DNA of 37,483 nt, taken from positions 1 to 37,483 of the forward strand of contig QNBX01000024.1 of the NCBI GenBank assembly GCA_003644265.1, given 5' to 3'. The notes under the pieces were generated by a model. That model searched no databases. It was not told where the DNA came from and saw nothing but the letters and a program-made list of their open reading frames with translations. The stretch's first letter is position 1, and every line of letters begins with the position of its first letter. Below are positions 1 to 7,013 of the stretch, in pieces. The stretch is from Planctomycetota bacterium. GTDB lineage: Bacteria; Planctomycetota; B15-G4. The position numbers were made by a program, and so were the translations under genes.

Positions 1-633
1 CTCGAGCAGGCGACTCGGCACGGCACGGGCCGCGCGCGGGCGGCGACGTTGCCGGCGGGGCTGGCTGGCCGGGTCGAGCATGTACGCCTGCTGATCGGTC
101 ACCATGCTGTCGAAGCTCTCGAGCAGCCGCTCAAGCCCCGGCGTGTCCGGCTCCAGCAGGCGCAGCGCCGCCACGATCGACTCGATGGTCGACAGGTGCT
201 CCGCGCGCGCCTGGCGACGGATGCGATAGCGGCTCGGCTGCTGGGGCGTGAGGCGCACGGCGCGCAGACCCTGCAGCCACGGGTTGTCGAGGTACAGCCG
301 GCGCGCGTGGTGCCAGGTGCCGTCCAGCACCAACAGGCAGGACGGGCGCTGATCGGGGGCCAGGCTCTCCAGGTCCTGAGCGTCCGGCGCCGGATAGAGC
401 AGCGCCGTGTCCTCAGGCAACTCGGGCCGGGGCACGCTGCCGGCCGCCTCCAACAGCTCGACCGCGCTCAGCCCCAGCCGCGCCAGGCGCGCCGTGCCCA
501 CGGGGTGAAAGCGCTCGCGCCGGTGCTGCACGATCAGCACCCGGGTGCGATTGGCCACCCTCTGCGTGCGCGCGCACAGGCACAGCGGCCGCGGCTTGTG
601 GCAGCGGTAGCAGGTCTCTCTGGCTTGCGTCAC
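1..633 (-). CDS. DTW domain protein, tRNA-uridine aminocarboxypropyltransferase-like (partial)
   Basis: DTW-domain proteins (TapT/YfiP type) transfer the 3-amino-3-carboxypropyl group of SAM to a tRNA uridine, giving acp3U. The minus strand is open without a stop from the GTG at 633 to the window edge (211 codons), so the C-terminus is missing. Near the N-terminus there is a cysteine cluster, CYRCHKPRPLCLC, as expected for the zinc-binding start of the family. The family block follows: DGTWHHARRLY in place of the DTW signature, then SRYRIRRQ and LSTIES. The GTG at 633 sits just before the cysteine cluster; an in-frame GTG at 702 would add 23 residues and cannot be excluded. The gene is divergent from the norC-like gene. 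The family is clear from the motif order; the exact tRNA position modified cannot be told. Confidence 0.85.
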   Translation of the reverse strand, partial: MTQARETCYRCHKPRPLCLCARTQRVANRTRVLIVQHRRERFHPVGTARLARLGLSAVELLEAAGSVPRPELPEDTALLYPAPDAQDLESLAPDQRPSCLLVLDGTWHHARRLYLDNPWLQGLRAVRLTPQQPSRYRIRRQARAEHLSTIESIVAALRLLEPDTPGLERLLESFDSMVTDQQAYMLDPASQPRRQRRRPRAARAVPSRLLE

Positions 634-745
634 GGGCGCGCGCCTGTCGCGGATCGGGGACGGCCAGGGCCCAGCACCCGGCGCAGCGCGGGCTCTGTGC
701 ACTCCAGCGGTTGACTGAGGCCAGGGTCTCCTGTACGCAAGCGGG

Positions 746-1486
746 GTGCAAATTGGACATCGTCAGCTCCTGATCGGGTTGCTCGTGGCCGCCTACGTCG
801 TGCAGACGTGGATGGTCTACAGCGATCCCGCCGGCCGAGAGGCGCCGCCGCTCTCGACCCACGCCCTCCGCGGGCGGGAGATCTGGCACGAGCACAACTG
901 CCAGAGCTGCCATCAGCTCTACGGCTTCGGCGGGTTCCTCGGGCCCGATCTGACCAACGCGGCCGATTGGCTCACGGCGGCGCGCATGGACACGATCCTG
1001 GTGGACGGCGCGGGGCAGATGCCGGCCTTCGACCTCGACCTGATCGAGCGGCGCTCGCTGGGCGCGTACCTGCAGGAAATCGCCGCCACGGGTCGGGGCC
1101 AAGCGCGGGTGGCCGTGTTTCAGCCGCCGGTGGAGCTGTTCGCCTCGACCCTGGCGGACGCGACGCCGCCCCGCGGGCGCGACATCGCCCTGCAGCAGAA
1201 CTGCGTGGCCTGCCACCTGCCCAACCACGCCAGCGACTACCGCGCCCCCGACCTGACCACGGCCATCACGCGCCTGGGTCGGGAGGGCGTGCGTGCGGTG
1301 CTCGAGCAGGGCGTACCGGGCAAGGCCATGCCGCGCTTCGGGTTCTCGCCCCAGGACCTCGAGGCGCTGCTCGACTTCATGGAATGGCTCGGCGAGAACG
1401 GCGAGCTCGTGCGCACGGCGCTGGCCGCCACCAAGCACGAAGACGGCGACTGGTCCCTGGCGGAGGTGCCCTGGTGGGAGTTCTGA
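746..1486 (+). CDS. NorC-like membrane-anchored cytochrome c with two heme domains
   Basis: This is probably the electron-donating cytochrome subunit for the NorB-like protein encoded next. An N-terminal membrane anchor (about residues 8-25) is followed by two cytochrome c domains. The first heme motif is CQSCH (residues 52-56), continuing QLYGFGGFLGPDLTN, which resembles the NorC heme region, with a likely Met ligand in QMPAF. The second motif is CVACH (153-157) with a likely Met ligand in KAMPRFGF. Classical NorC is about 150 residues with one heme, so this 246-residue form carries an extra domain. The start is GTG with no strong Shine-Dalgarno sequence. The last 13 bases overlap the next gene, so the two are translationally coupled. 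No FNR-type palindrome was seen upstream. Cytochrome assignment is firm; the NorC role is inferred from the partner. Confidence 0.85.
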   Translation: MQIGHRQLLIGLLVAAYVVQTWMVYSDPAGREAPPLSTHALRGREIWHEHNCQSCHQLYGFGGFLGPDLTNAADWLTAARMDTILVDGAGQMPAFDLDLIERRSLGAYLQEIAATGRGQARVAVFQPPVELFASTLADATPPRGRDIALQQNCVACHLPNHASDYRAPDLTTAITRLGREGVRAVLEQGVPGKAMPRFGFSPQDLEALLDFMEWLGENGELVRTALAATKHEDGDWSLAEVPWWEF

Positions 1487-2898
1487 GCAGAGGCGCCGGA
1501 TTCGATGACGGCGAGCGCATGGTCTTCACGCTGGTGCGCTGCGCGCTGCTGTGCGTGCTGCTCTCGCTGGGGCTGGGCGCGCTGGCCGCCAGCTACTACC
1601 TGCCCGAGCTGGCCAGCCTGCTGCAGTCGCTGGGCCTGAGCCTGGTGCAGCTGCGCCCGCTGCACACCACGTTTGCCTCGGCCTGGATCTTCCTGGGCGC
1701 CGTGACCGTGGTGCACAAGTACCTCTTCGACACCTTTGGCGCCCCCACGCCCGGCGACCGGCTGCGCTTCCGGCTGCAGCTCGTCTGCTGGGCCCTGGCT
1801 GGGCTGGGCATCCTGGTCACGCTGCCCTTCGGTCTCACCTCCGGGCGCGAGTACATCGGTTTTCACCCTGCGTTCTCGGTGCTCATCGCCGTGGGTTGGG
1901 TCGCGTTTGCCGTGACCTTCTTCAGCAAGGTGCGGCACGGGTTCTGGTCGCGCCCGGTCTACGTCTACATGTGGAGCGTGGGCATCCTGTTCTTCCTGTA
2001 CACGTTTGCCGAAGGCCACGCCTGGCTGCTGCCCGGCGTGCGCAGCCAGCCTGTGGCGGACCTGCAGATCCAGTGGAAGTCGTGCGGCTCGCTGGTGGCC
2101 TCGTTCAACCAGATGGTCTACGGCTGCGTGCTCTACATGGGCGAGCGCGTCTCGCGCGACAAGCGCCTGGCCCAGTCGCGCGCGTCCTTCGCGCTGTTTG
2201 GCGTCGGGCTGCTCAACTCGTTCACCAACTCGGCGCACCACACCTATCACCTGCCACAGTCGCACGCCATCAAGTGGGTGGCCTTCGTGGTCAGCATGCT
2301 CGAGATCATCATCCTGTACGGCGTGCTGCGCGAGGTGCTCAAGCGCATGTCGGGGCCGCGCCGCTCGACGACGGACTTCTCGGTGGCGGTGCGCTTCGTC
2401 GAGCTCTCCAAGACCTGGAATCTGTTTCTGCTCGTGCTGGCCCTGCTGATCTCGGTGCCGCCGCTCAACGCGCTGATCCACGGCACGCACGTGGTCATGG
2501 CCCACGGCATGGGCTCCGAACTGGCCATCGACACCTACATCCTGCTGGGCTGCTTCGCGTTCGTACTGGCGGAGTTGTTTCCCAAGCGCGAGGCGCGGGC
2601 CGCGTACATCGACAACGAGCGCGCGCGGCGCACCATCAACGGCCTCAATGCCAGCCTGGCCCTGCTGGTGGCCTGGCTCGTGGCGGGCGGGCTGACCACC
2701 GGCATCACGCGTTATCTGGGGCAGCCCCGGCCCGACTGGCTGTCCAGCTTCCCCTTCGTGTTCGCGATCCTGGGCCTGTCCGTGGCCTGGTTCCTGGTGC
2801 GGCTGCTGTGGCAATGGCGGCCGCTGCTGTGGCGACCCGCTGAGCACAGGAACTGGTACGGCCTGGACGACAGCGGCGGCGAGAAGCGGGGCGCCTGA
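1474..2898 (+). CDS. NorB-like heme-copper oxidase superfamily subunit I with altered ligands
   Basis: A 474-residue polytopic membrane protein (about 12 membrane segments) of the NorB/cbb3 subunit I type. I chose the GTG at 1474 because a strong Shine-Dalgarno GGAGGT (1462-1467) lies six bases upstream. RPLH64 matches the NorB low-spin heme ligand His60. HH at 255-256 matches the FeB ligands His258/259, and H344 (in HGTHVVMAHGM) matches the heme b3 ligand His347. With Pseudomonas NorB recalled from memory, the spacing from the HH pair to the heme b3 His is identical (89 residues), so the region can be read without gaps. The FeB ligand His207 then falls on C204, Glu211 on V208 and the low-spin ligand His349 on M346, while Glu280 is kept as E277. 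The protein could be an NO reductase, a dismutase-like enzyme or something else; the substrate is unknown. Confidence 0.8.
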   Translation: MGVLSRGAGFDDGERMVFTLVRCALLCVLLSLGLGALAASYYLPELASLLQSLGLSLVQLRPLHTTFASAWIFLGAVTVVHKYLFDTFGAPTPGDRLRFRLQLVCWALAGLGILVTLPFGLTSGREYIGFHPAFSVLIAVGWVAFAVTFFSKVRHGFWSRPVYVYMWSVGILFFLYTFAEGHAWLLPGVRSQPVADLQIQWKSCGSLVASFNQMVYGCVLYMGERVSRDKRLAQSRASFALFGVGLLNSFTNSAHHTYHLPQSHAIKWVAFVVSMLEIIILYGVLREVLKRMSGPRRSTTDFSVAVRFVELSKTWNLFLLVLALLISVPPLNALIHGTHVVMAHGMGSELAIDTYILLGCFAFVLAELFPKREARAAYIDNERARRTINGLNASLALLVAWLVAGGLTTGITRYLGQPRPDWLSSFPFVFAILGLSVAWFLVRLLWQWRPLLWRPAEHRNWYGLDDSGGEKRGA

Positions 2899-2995
2899 GG
2901 GGTTTCGAGGGCCTCGTCGGGTATCTGGCCCACAAGACCAGGGGGCAGGCTGCGCAGGACTGTCCAAGGCCCGCCGGGCACACATGGACGCACCG

Positions 2996-3044
2996 TGATA
3001 GGCTCCGGGCAACTTATCTTCGGATTTTGTGTTCAGTTGATAAT
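2996..3044 (+). promoter_or_regulatory. candidate promoter region of the five-heme cytochrome gene
   Basis: An extended -10-like TGATAGGCT lies at 2996-3004, and an AT-rich patch with GATAAT follows at 3039-3044. Either could serve the gene starting at 3073. No convincing -35 element is visible. The same TGnTAGGCT word occurs before the operon at 13185. Confidence 0.3.
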
Positions 3045-3072
3045 GGCCCTCACCGTCGCCGGAACCCCCGCC

Positions 3073-5106
3073 ATGTCGATCACCCTGCTCAGCCTGCCCG
3101 CCCTGCTCCTGGGCGCCCTCTGCACTGCAGCTGCCGCCACGCCAGCCGATCAGATCTCCGGCGTGGTCAAGGACAGCGTCAGCCAGGCCGGCATTGGAGG
3201 CGCCCTGGTCTCGCTCCAGGCCAGCGCCTACCGCACCACCACGGCGCCCGACGGCAGCTTCGTGCTCGATGTGCCGAGCGGCACCGGGCTCGTGATCGTG
3301 GGCGCCAGCAAGGGCTACTTCAACAGCTCCGAGCAGCTGGACTCGCCGGCCAGCGACGTGACACTGCTGCTGGACGCCGTGCCGCAGGACAACAACCTCA
3401 ACTACCAGTTCCTGGGCCCCAACGGCTGCAGCTTCTGCCACTACAACACCAGCATCGCCTGGGAAGACACGCCCATGGCCAACGCCGGCCTGAACACCTG
3501 GGTGCACGACATCTACAACGGCGACGGCACCGCGGGCGGCCTGGGCGGCTTCGTCTACACGCGCGACTCGACCCACGCAGGCAGCAACCCCGACTCTGAA
3601 TGCGCGGCCTGCCACCAGCCCGAGCTCTGGATCGAGAACGGCTTTGCGGGAGCGCTCGACTCCAACATCGCCGTACCTGTGCCCGGCGTGGCTCACGGCA
3701 TCTCATGCGAGGCCTGCCACAAGATCGCCGACATCGACGAATCGCGCGTCAACTTCCCCGGCATCCACCCGGACGCGGTGACCTTCACCCTGCCTGAGGG
3801 GAACAACCCCAAGCAGGTGCAGTACGGCATGCTCGGCGACGTCAACTACGTCAACCAGCTGGCCATGCGCGCCTCCTACCAGCCGCAGCTCGCGGCCGCG
3901 GTCTGTGCCGCGTGCCACCAGGACAAGAACGACCCCGACGGCAACGGCAACTTCGAGGAGCCCAATGGGGTCATCTCGGAGCCGACCTACCTGGAGTGGT
4001 TGAACTCGCCCTACGCCGACGAGAACTCACCCTCCTACGCCAGCTGCGTCGACTGCCACATGCCGCCGTCGGGCTTCGACACGGTCTGCAACATCCTGTT
4101 TCCGCAGCTGGTGCGTGACCCTGACACCATCCGCTCTCACGACATCCGCGGCACGACGCCGGAGTTCCTCGACAACGCCGCCGAGCTCGACATGACCGTG
4201 ACGCAATCGGGCATGACCGTGCAGGTGGACGTCGACGTGATCAACTCGCTCACCGGGCACCACGTGCCCACCGGCGTCACGGTGCGCAACATGATCCTGC
4301 TGGTGGAGGCCTGGCCCGTGGGCGGCGACCCGCTCGACGACGCCCTGCTGTTCCTCGGCGACGAGACCGTGCATGACCTGGGCGGCGTGGGTGACCCGGC
4401 CCTGGGCTACTACGCCGGCCAGCCGGGGCGCTACTTCGGCAAGGTGAACCACGACGTCAACGGCGAGGGGCCGACCTTCTTCACCGACGCCACGGGCATC
4501 ACCTTCGACAACCGCATCCCGGCCCTGGCCACCGACTCCAGCAGCTACACCTTCCTGGCGCCGGCTGTGGGCCAGAACGTGAACGTGCGCGCGCGGCTCA
4601 TCTACCGGCGCGCGTTCCGCGCCCTGGTGGACGCCAAGCAATGGACCGAGGACGGCCACGGCAACCCGCTGGAGGACGTGGCCGCGCCGCACTACGGCCA
4701 CCTCATGGAGCAGTCACTGGGCGCTGTCAGCGTCACTGGCAACTGGTCCAACCTGGGGCTGGCCAAGGCGGGCGCGTCGGGCCTGCCCACGCTGCAGGGC
4801 GCGGGCCCGCTCTCACCCGACTCGCACAACGAGCTCACGCTGCGGGACGCTCGCGCCAACGCCATCGTCTACCTGGTGGTGGGCCTGAACGCGCTGAACA
4901 TGCCCTTCATGGGCGGCACGCTGGTGCCCGCGCCCGACGTGGTGCTCGGGTTCACCAGCGACAGCCGCGGCAGCCTGAGCGTGCCCTTCCCATGGCGCGC
5001 GGGCCTGCCGTCGGGCCTCGACATCTCCTATCAGATGTGGATCGCAGACGACACGGCGTCCTTCGACCTGGCCAGCTCCAACGGCCTGATGTCCACGTCC
5101 ATGTAG
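3073..5106 (+). CDS. secreted five-heme cytochrome c with carboxypeptidase-regulatory-like and C-terminal modules
   Basis: Likely a periplasmic or surface electron carrier or redox enzyme. The frame is open from 2995, but the ATG at 3073 gives a clean signal peptide (hydrophobic to about residue 16, AAAA cleavage region), so I use that start; ATG 3043 is an alternative. After the signal comes a beta-sandwich of carboxypeptidase-regulatory type (about residues 25-105). Five CXXCH sites follow: CSFCH (119), CAACH (177), CEACH (212, in a HGISCEACH context typical of multiheme cytochromes), CAACH (278) and CVDCHMP (325). The central part, about residues 370-560, has no motif I recognise. The last ~115 residues match the C-terminal module also present at 13350 and 28704. 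It lies 174 bases after the NorB-like gene in the same direction, probably with its own promoter. The substrate is unknown. Confidence 0.8.
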   Translation: MSITLLSLPALLLGALCTAAAATPADQISGVVKDSVSQAGIGGALVSLQASAYRTTTAPDGSFVLDVPSGTGLVIVGASKGYFNSSEQLDSPASDVTLLLDAVPQDNNLNYQFLGPNGCSFCHYNTSIAWEDTPMANAGLNTWVHDIYNGDGTAGGLGGFVYTRDSTHAGSNPDSECAACHQPELWIENGFAGALDSNIAVPVPGVAHGISCEACHKIADIDESRVNFPGIHPDAVTFTLPEGNNPKQVQYGMLGDVNYVNQLAMRASYQPQLAAAVCAACHQDKNDPDGNGNFEEPNGVISEPTYLEWLNSPYADENSPSYASCVDCHMPPSGFDTVCNILFPQLVRDPDTIRSHDIRGTTPEFLDNAAELDMTVTQSGMTVQVDVDVINSLTGHHVPTGVTVRNMILLVEAWPVGGDPLDDALLFLGDETVHDLGGVGDPALGYYAGQPGRYFGKVNHDVNGEGPTFFTDATGITFDNRIPALATDSSSYTFLAPAVGQNVNVRARLIYRRAFRALVDAKQWTEDGHGNPLEDVAAPHYGHLMEQSLGAVSVTGNWSNLGLAKAGASGLPTLQGAGPLSPDSHNELTLRDARANAIVYLVVGLNALNMPFMGGTLVPAPDVVLGFTSDSRGSLSVPFPWRAGLPSGLDISYQMWIADDTASFDLASSNGLMSTSM

Positions 5107-5121
5107 TGACGCTGGACGTGC

Positions 5122-5415
5122 TCGACTCGCACAGCCCGGCACGCCCAGCACGGGATCGATCGTGACCGGGGAGGCCGCGCCCTCGAACTCCACCAGCATG
5201 GTCTCGACGCCGGGCAGCAGACGCTCCTGGATTGCGGTCACGGCGTCGGCGCGTCACTCTGGGGCGCCAGAGAGATCCGACATGCAGAGCGTCCCCAGCA
5301 CGGGAGCTGCAGCAGAGGCCCAGCACACAACCTGGGCACCGATGCGGGAGACGGACCTGACGATCTCCAAGGCGCTGGACAGGGCGGCTCCCTTGGATGC
5401 CTGACTCCGGTAAAA
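5122..5415 (-). pseudogene. decayed coding remnant, product not recognised
   Basis: In the 360-base gap between two plus-strand genes, one minus-strand frame reads like protein on both sides of a single in-frame TGA (5254-5256). The upstream half runs from KGAALSSALEIVR to LGTLCMSDLSGAPE. The downstream half runs from DAVTAIQERLLPGVE to EFEGAASPVTIDP. Third codon positions are strongly G/C in the downstream half, as in real genes here, and then the frame loses this character near 5130. I read this as the tail of a disrupted gene. It could also be chance in high-GC DNA, and I do not recognise the family. Confidence 0.3.
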
Positions 5416-5428
5416 TCAGGGAGCCGCC
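5383..5428. repeat. 11-bp perfect inverted repeat around an AT-rich patch
   Basis: GGCGGCTCCCT (5383-5393) is exactly complementary to AGGGAGCCGCC (5418-5428), separated by 24 bases that include GGTAAAATC. A smaller hairpin, GCTAT-CAAA-ATAGC, follows at 5440-5453, close to the next start codon. There is no T-run, so a classical terminator is unlikely. It could be a protein-binding site or structured leader for the gene at 5467. Confidence 0.45.
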
Positions 5429-5466
5429 GTAGACGCCCAGCTATCAAAATAGCCCCAAGTCAAAAG

Positions 5467-6966
5467 ATGTCACATGGCTATGCTCCACAAGACACCCAGC
5501 CCCCGATGCCCCGCGAAACTCCACCGTCCATGACCCAGCTCCCGACCATCATCCAAGGAGGCATGGGTGCCGGCGTGTCCGCCTGGCAGCTCGCCCAGGC
5601 CGTCTCCAAGGCCGGTCAGCTCGGCGTCATCGCGGGGACCGCGCTCGACATCATCCTGGCGCGGCGCCTGCAGCTGGGCGATCCGGACGGGGCCATGCGG
5701 CGCGCCCTGTCGCACTTTCCGATCCCGGGCGTGGCCCAGCGCATCCTCGACGCCTACTTCGTGCCCGGCGGCAAGGCGGCGAACGCGCCCTTCAAGAACA
5801 AGCCGCTGATCGGGGAGGCGCCCAACCAGGCGCTCAACGAACTGATCGTCGCGGGCAACTACGTCGAGGTCTTCCTCGCGCGTGAGGGCCACGACAACCC
5901 GGTCGGCATCAACTACCTGGAGAAGATCCAGGTGCCGACGCTGCCGTCCATCTTCGGCGCCATGCTCGCGGGCGTGTCGTTCGTGCTGATGGGCGCGGGC
6001 ATCCCGCTGGCCATCCCCGGCATCCTGGATCGCCTGGCCGAGGGGCGCGAGGTCGAGCTGCGGCTCGACATCAAGGGCGCCCTGCCCGACGAGGAGTTCA
6101 AGACGCGCTTCGACCCCGCCGCGTTCTGCGGCGGCGAGGCCCCTGCCCTGGAGCGCCCGCGCTTCCTGGCCATCGTCTCCGCCATCACCATCGCCAACGT
6201 CATGGTGCGCAAGGCCAGCGGCAAGGTGGACGGCTTCATCATCGAGGGGCCCACGGCCGGCGGTCACAACGCGCCGCCGCGCGGCCGCACCAAGCTGGAT
6301 GAGGCGGGCGAGCCCATCTACGGCAAGCGTGACAGCCCCGACCTGGCCGACTTCCGCGCGCTCGAGCAGCCCTTCTGGCTGGCGGGCGGCTTCGCGGGCC
6401 CGCAGCAGCTCTGCGACGCCCTGGCCCAGGGAGCCACCGGCATCCAGGTCGGCACGGCCTTCGCGTTCTCCAACGAGTCGGGCATCGGCCCCGAGTGGAA
6501 GGCCCAGGTGCTGCAGCGCAGCCGCGCCGGCGAGATGCGGATCTTCACGGACCCGATCGCCTCCCCCACCGGCTTCCCGTTCAAGGTGCTGCAGCTGGAC
6601 GAGACCATCTCCCACGCCACGGTCTACGCCGAGCGCAAGCGCATCTGCGACCTGGGCTACCTGCGCCACGGCTACCGACGCGAGGATGGCAAGGTGGGCT
6701 GGCGCTGCCCCAGCGAGCCCCACAAGGACTTCGAGCGCAAGGGCGGCGAGTTGCCCGACACCGAGGGGCGCAAGTGCGTCTGCAACGGCCTGCTGGCAAA
6801 CATCGGCATGCCCCAGTCACGCCGCGACGGCAGCACCGAGAAGCCCATGCTGACCGCCGGCGACGACGCCCAGCACGTGGCGCGCTTCCTGGCCGACGGA
6901 GCCAACGGCTACAGCGCGCAGAGCGTGATCGACGCGCTGCTGACGCCGATCCCCAGCTCGACCTGA
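5467..6966 (+). CDS. FMN-dependent nitronate monooxygenase / enoyl-ACP reductase II-like enzyme
   Basis: TIM-barrel flavoenzyme of the 2-nitropropane dioxygenase/nitronate monooxygenase superfamily, which also includes FabK and PfaD. The N-terminal IIQGGMGAGVS strand and loop, the EGPTAGGHN block with the conserved histidine (H267, counted from 5467), and the phosphate-binding GIQVGTAFAFS are all visible. At 499 residues it is longer than simple NMOs (about 320-380). The extra length is mainly a C-terminal cysteine-containing part (CDLGYLR, CPSEP, CVCNGLLANIGMP) as in the larger nitronate-monooxygenase-like subgroup. The start is uncertain: ATG 5467, 5506 and 5530 are all in frame, none with a Shine-Dalgarno sequence, and the barrel begins right after 5530. 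The product may detoxify nitronates or act in lipid synthesis; neighbours do not decide. Confidence 0.85.
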   Translation: MSHGYAPQDTQPPMPRETPPSMTQLPTIIQGGMGAGVSAWQLAQAVSKAGQLGVIAGTALDIILARRLQLGDPDGAMRRALSHFPIPGVAQRILDAYFVPGGKAANAPFKNKPLIGEAPNQALNELIVAGNYVEVFLAREGHDNPVGINYLEKIQVPTLPSIFGAMLAGVSFVLMGAGIPLAIPGILDRLAEGREVELRLDIKGALPDEEFKTRFDPAAFCGGEAPALERPRFLAIVSAITIANVMVRKASGKVDGFIIEGPTAGGHNAPPRGRTKLDEAGEPIYGKRDSPDLADFRALEQPFWLAGGFAGPQQLCDALAQGATGIQVGTAFAFSNESGIGPEWKAQVLQRSRAGEMRIFTDPIASPTGFPFKVLQLDETISHATVYAERKRICDLGYLRHGYRREDGKVGWRCPSEPHKDFERKGGELPDTEGRKCVCNGLLANIGMPQSRRDGSTEKPMLTAGDDAQHVARFLADGANGYSAQSVIDALLTPIPSST

Positions 6967-6984
6967 CGGCTGCTGAGGCACAAC

Positions 6985-7006
6985 GCGCGCGCTGAACCGC
7001 GCGCGC
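6985..7006. terminator. strong GC hairpin between convergent genes
   Basis: GCGCGCGC (6985-6992) and GCGCGCGC (6999-7006) flank the loop TGAACC, giving an 8-bp all-GC stem. It lies 18 bases after the stop at 6966 and just before the end of the opposing gene at 7014, so it could serve both strands. There is no T-run. Confidence 0.5.
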
Positions 7007-7013
7007 AGAGCGC

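Noticed and set aside
49..714. Plus-strand ORF of 221 codons
   Set aside because: It lies opposite the DTW-domain gene, whose family motifs are clear; the plus-strand product is low-complexity Arg/Ala/Gln-rich.
700..760. FNR/NNR-type palindrome upstream of the NorC-like gene
   Set aside because: I looked for TTGAT-N4-ATCAA-like sites and saw only half-sites that do not pair.
2995..3072. GTG start at 2995 for the five-heme cytochrome
   Set aside because: It would bury the signal peptide and overlaps a promoter-like TGATAGGCT and an AT-rich patch; ATG 3073 fits secretion.
1237..3696. 819-codon minus-strand ORF
   Set aside because: It is antisense to the NorB-like and five-heme genes; its length is expected when the real genes have few A/T third positions.
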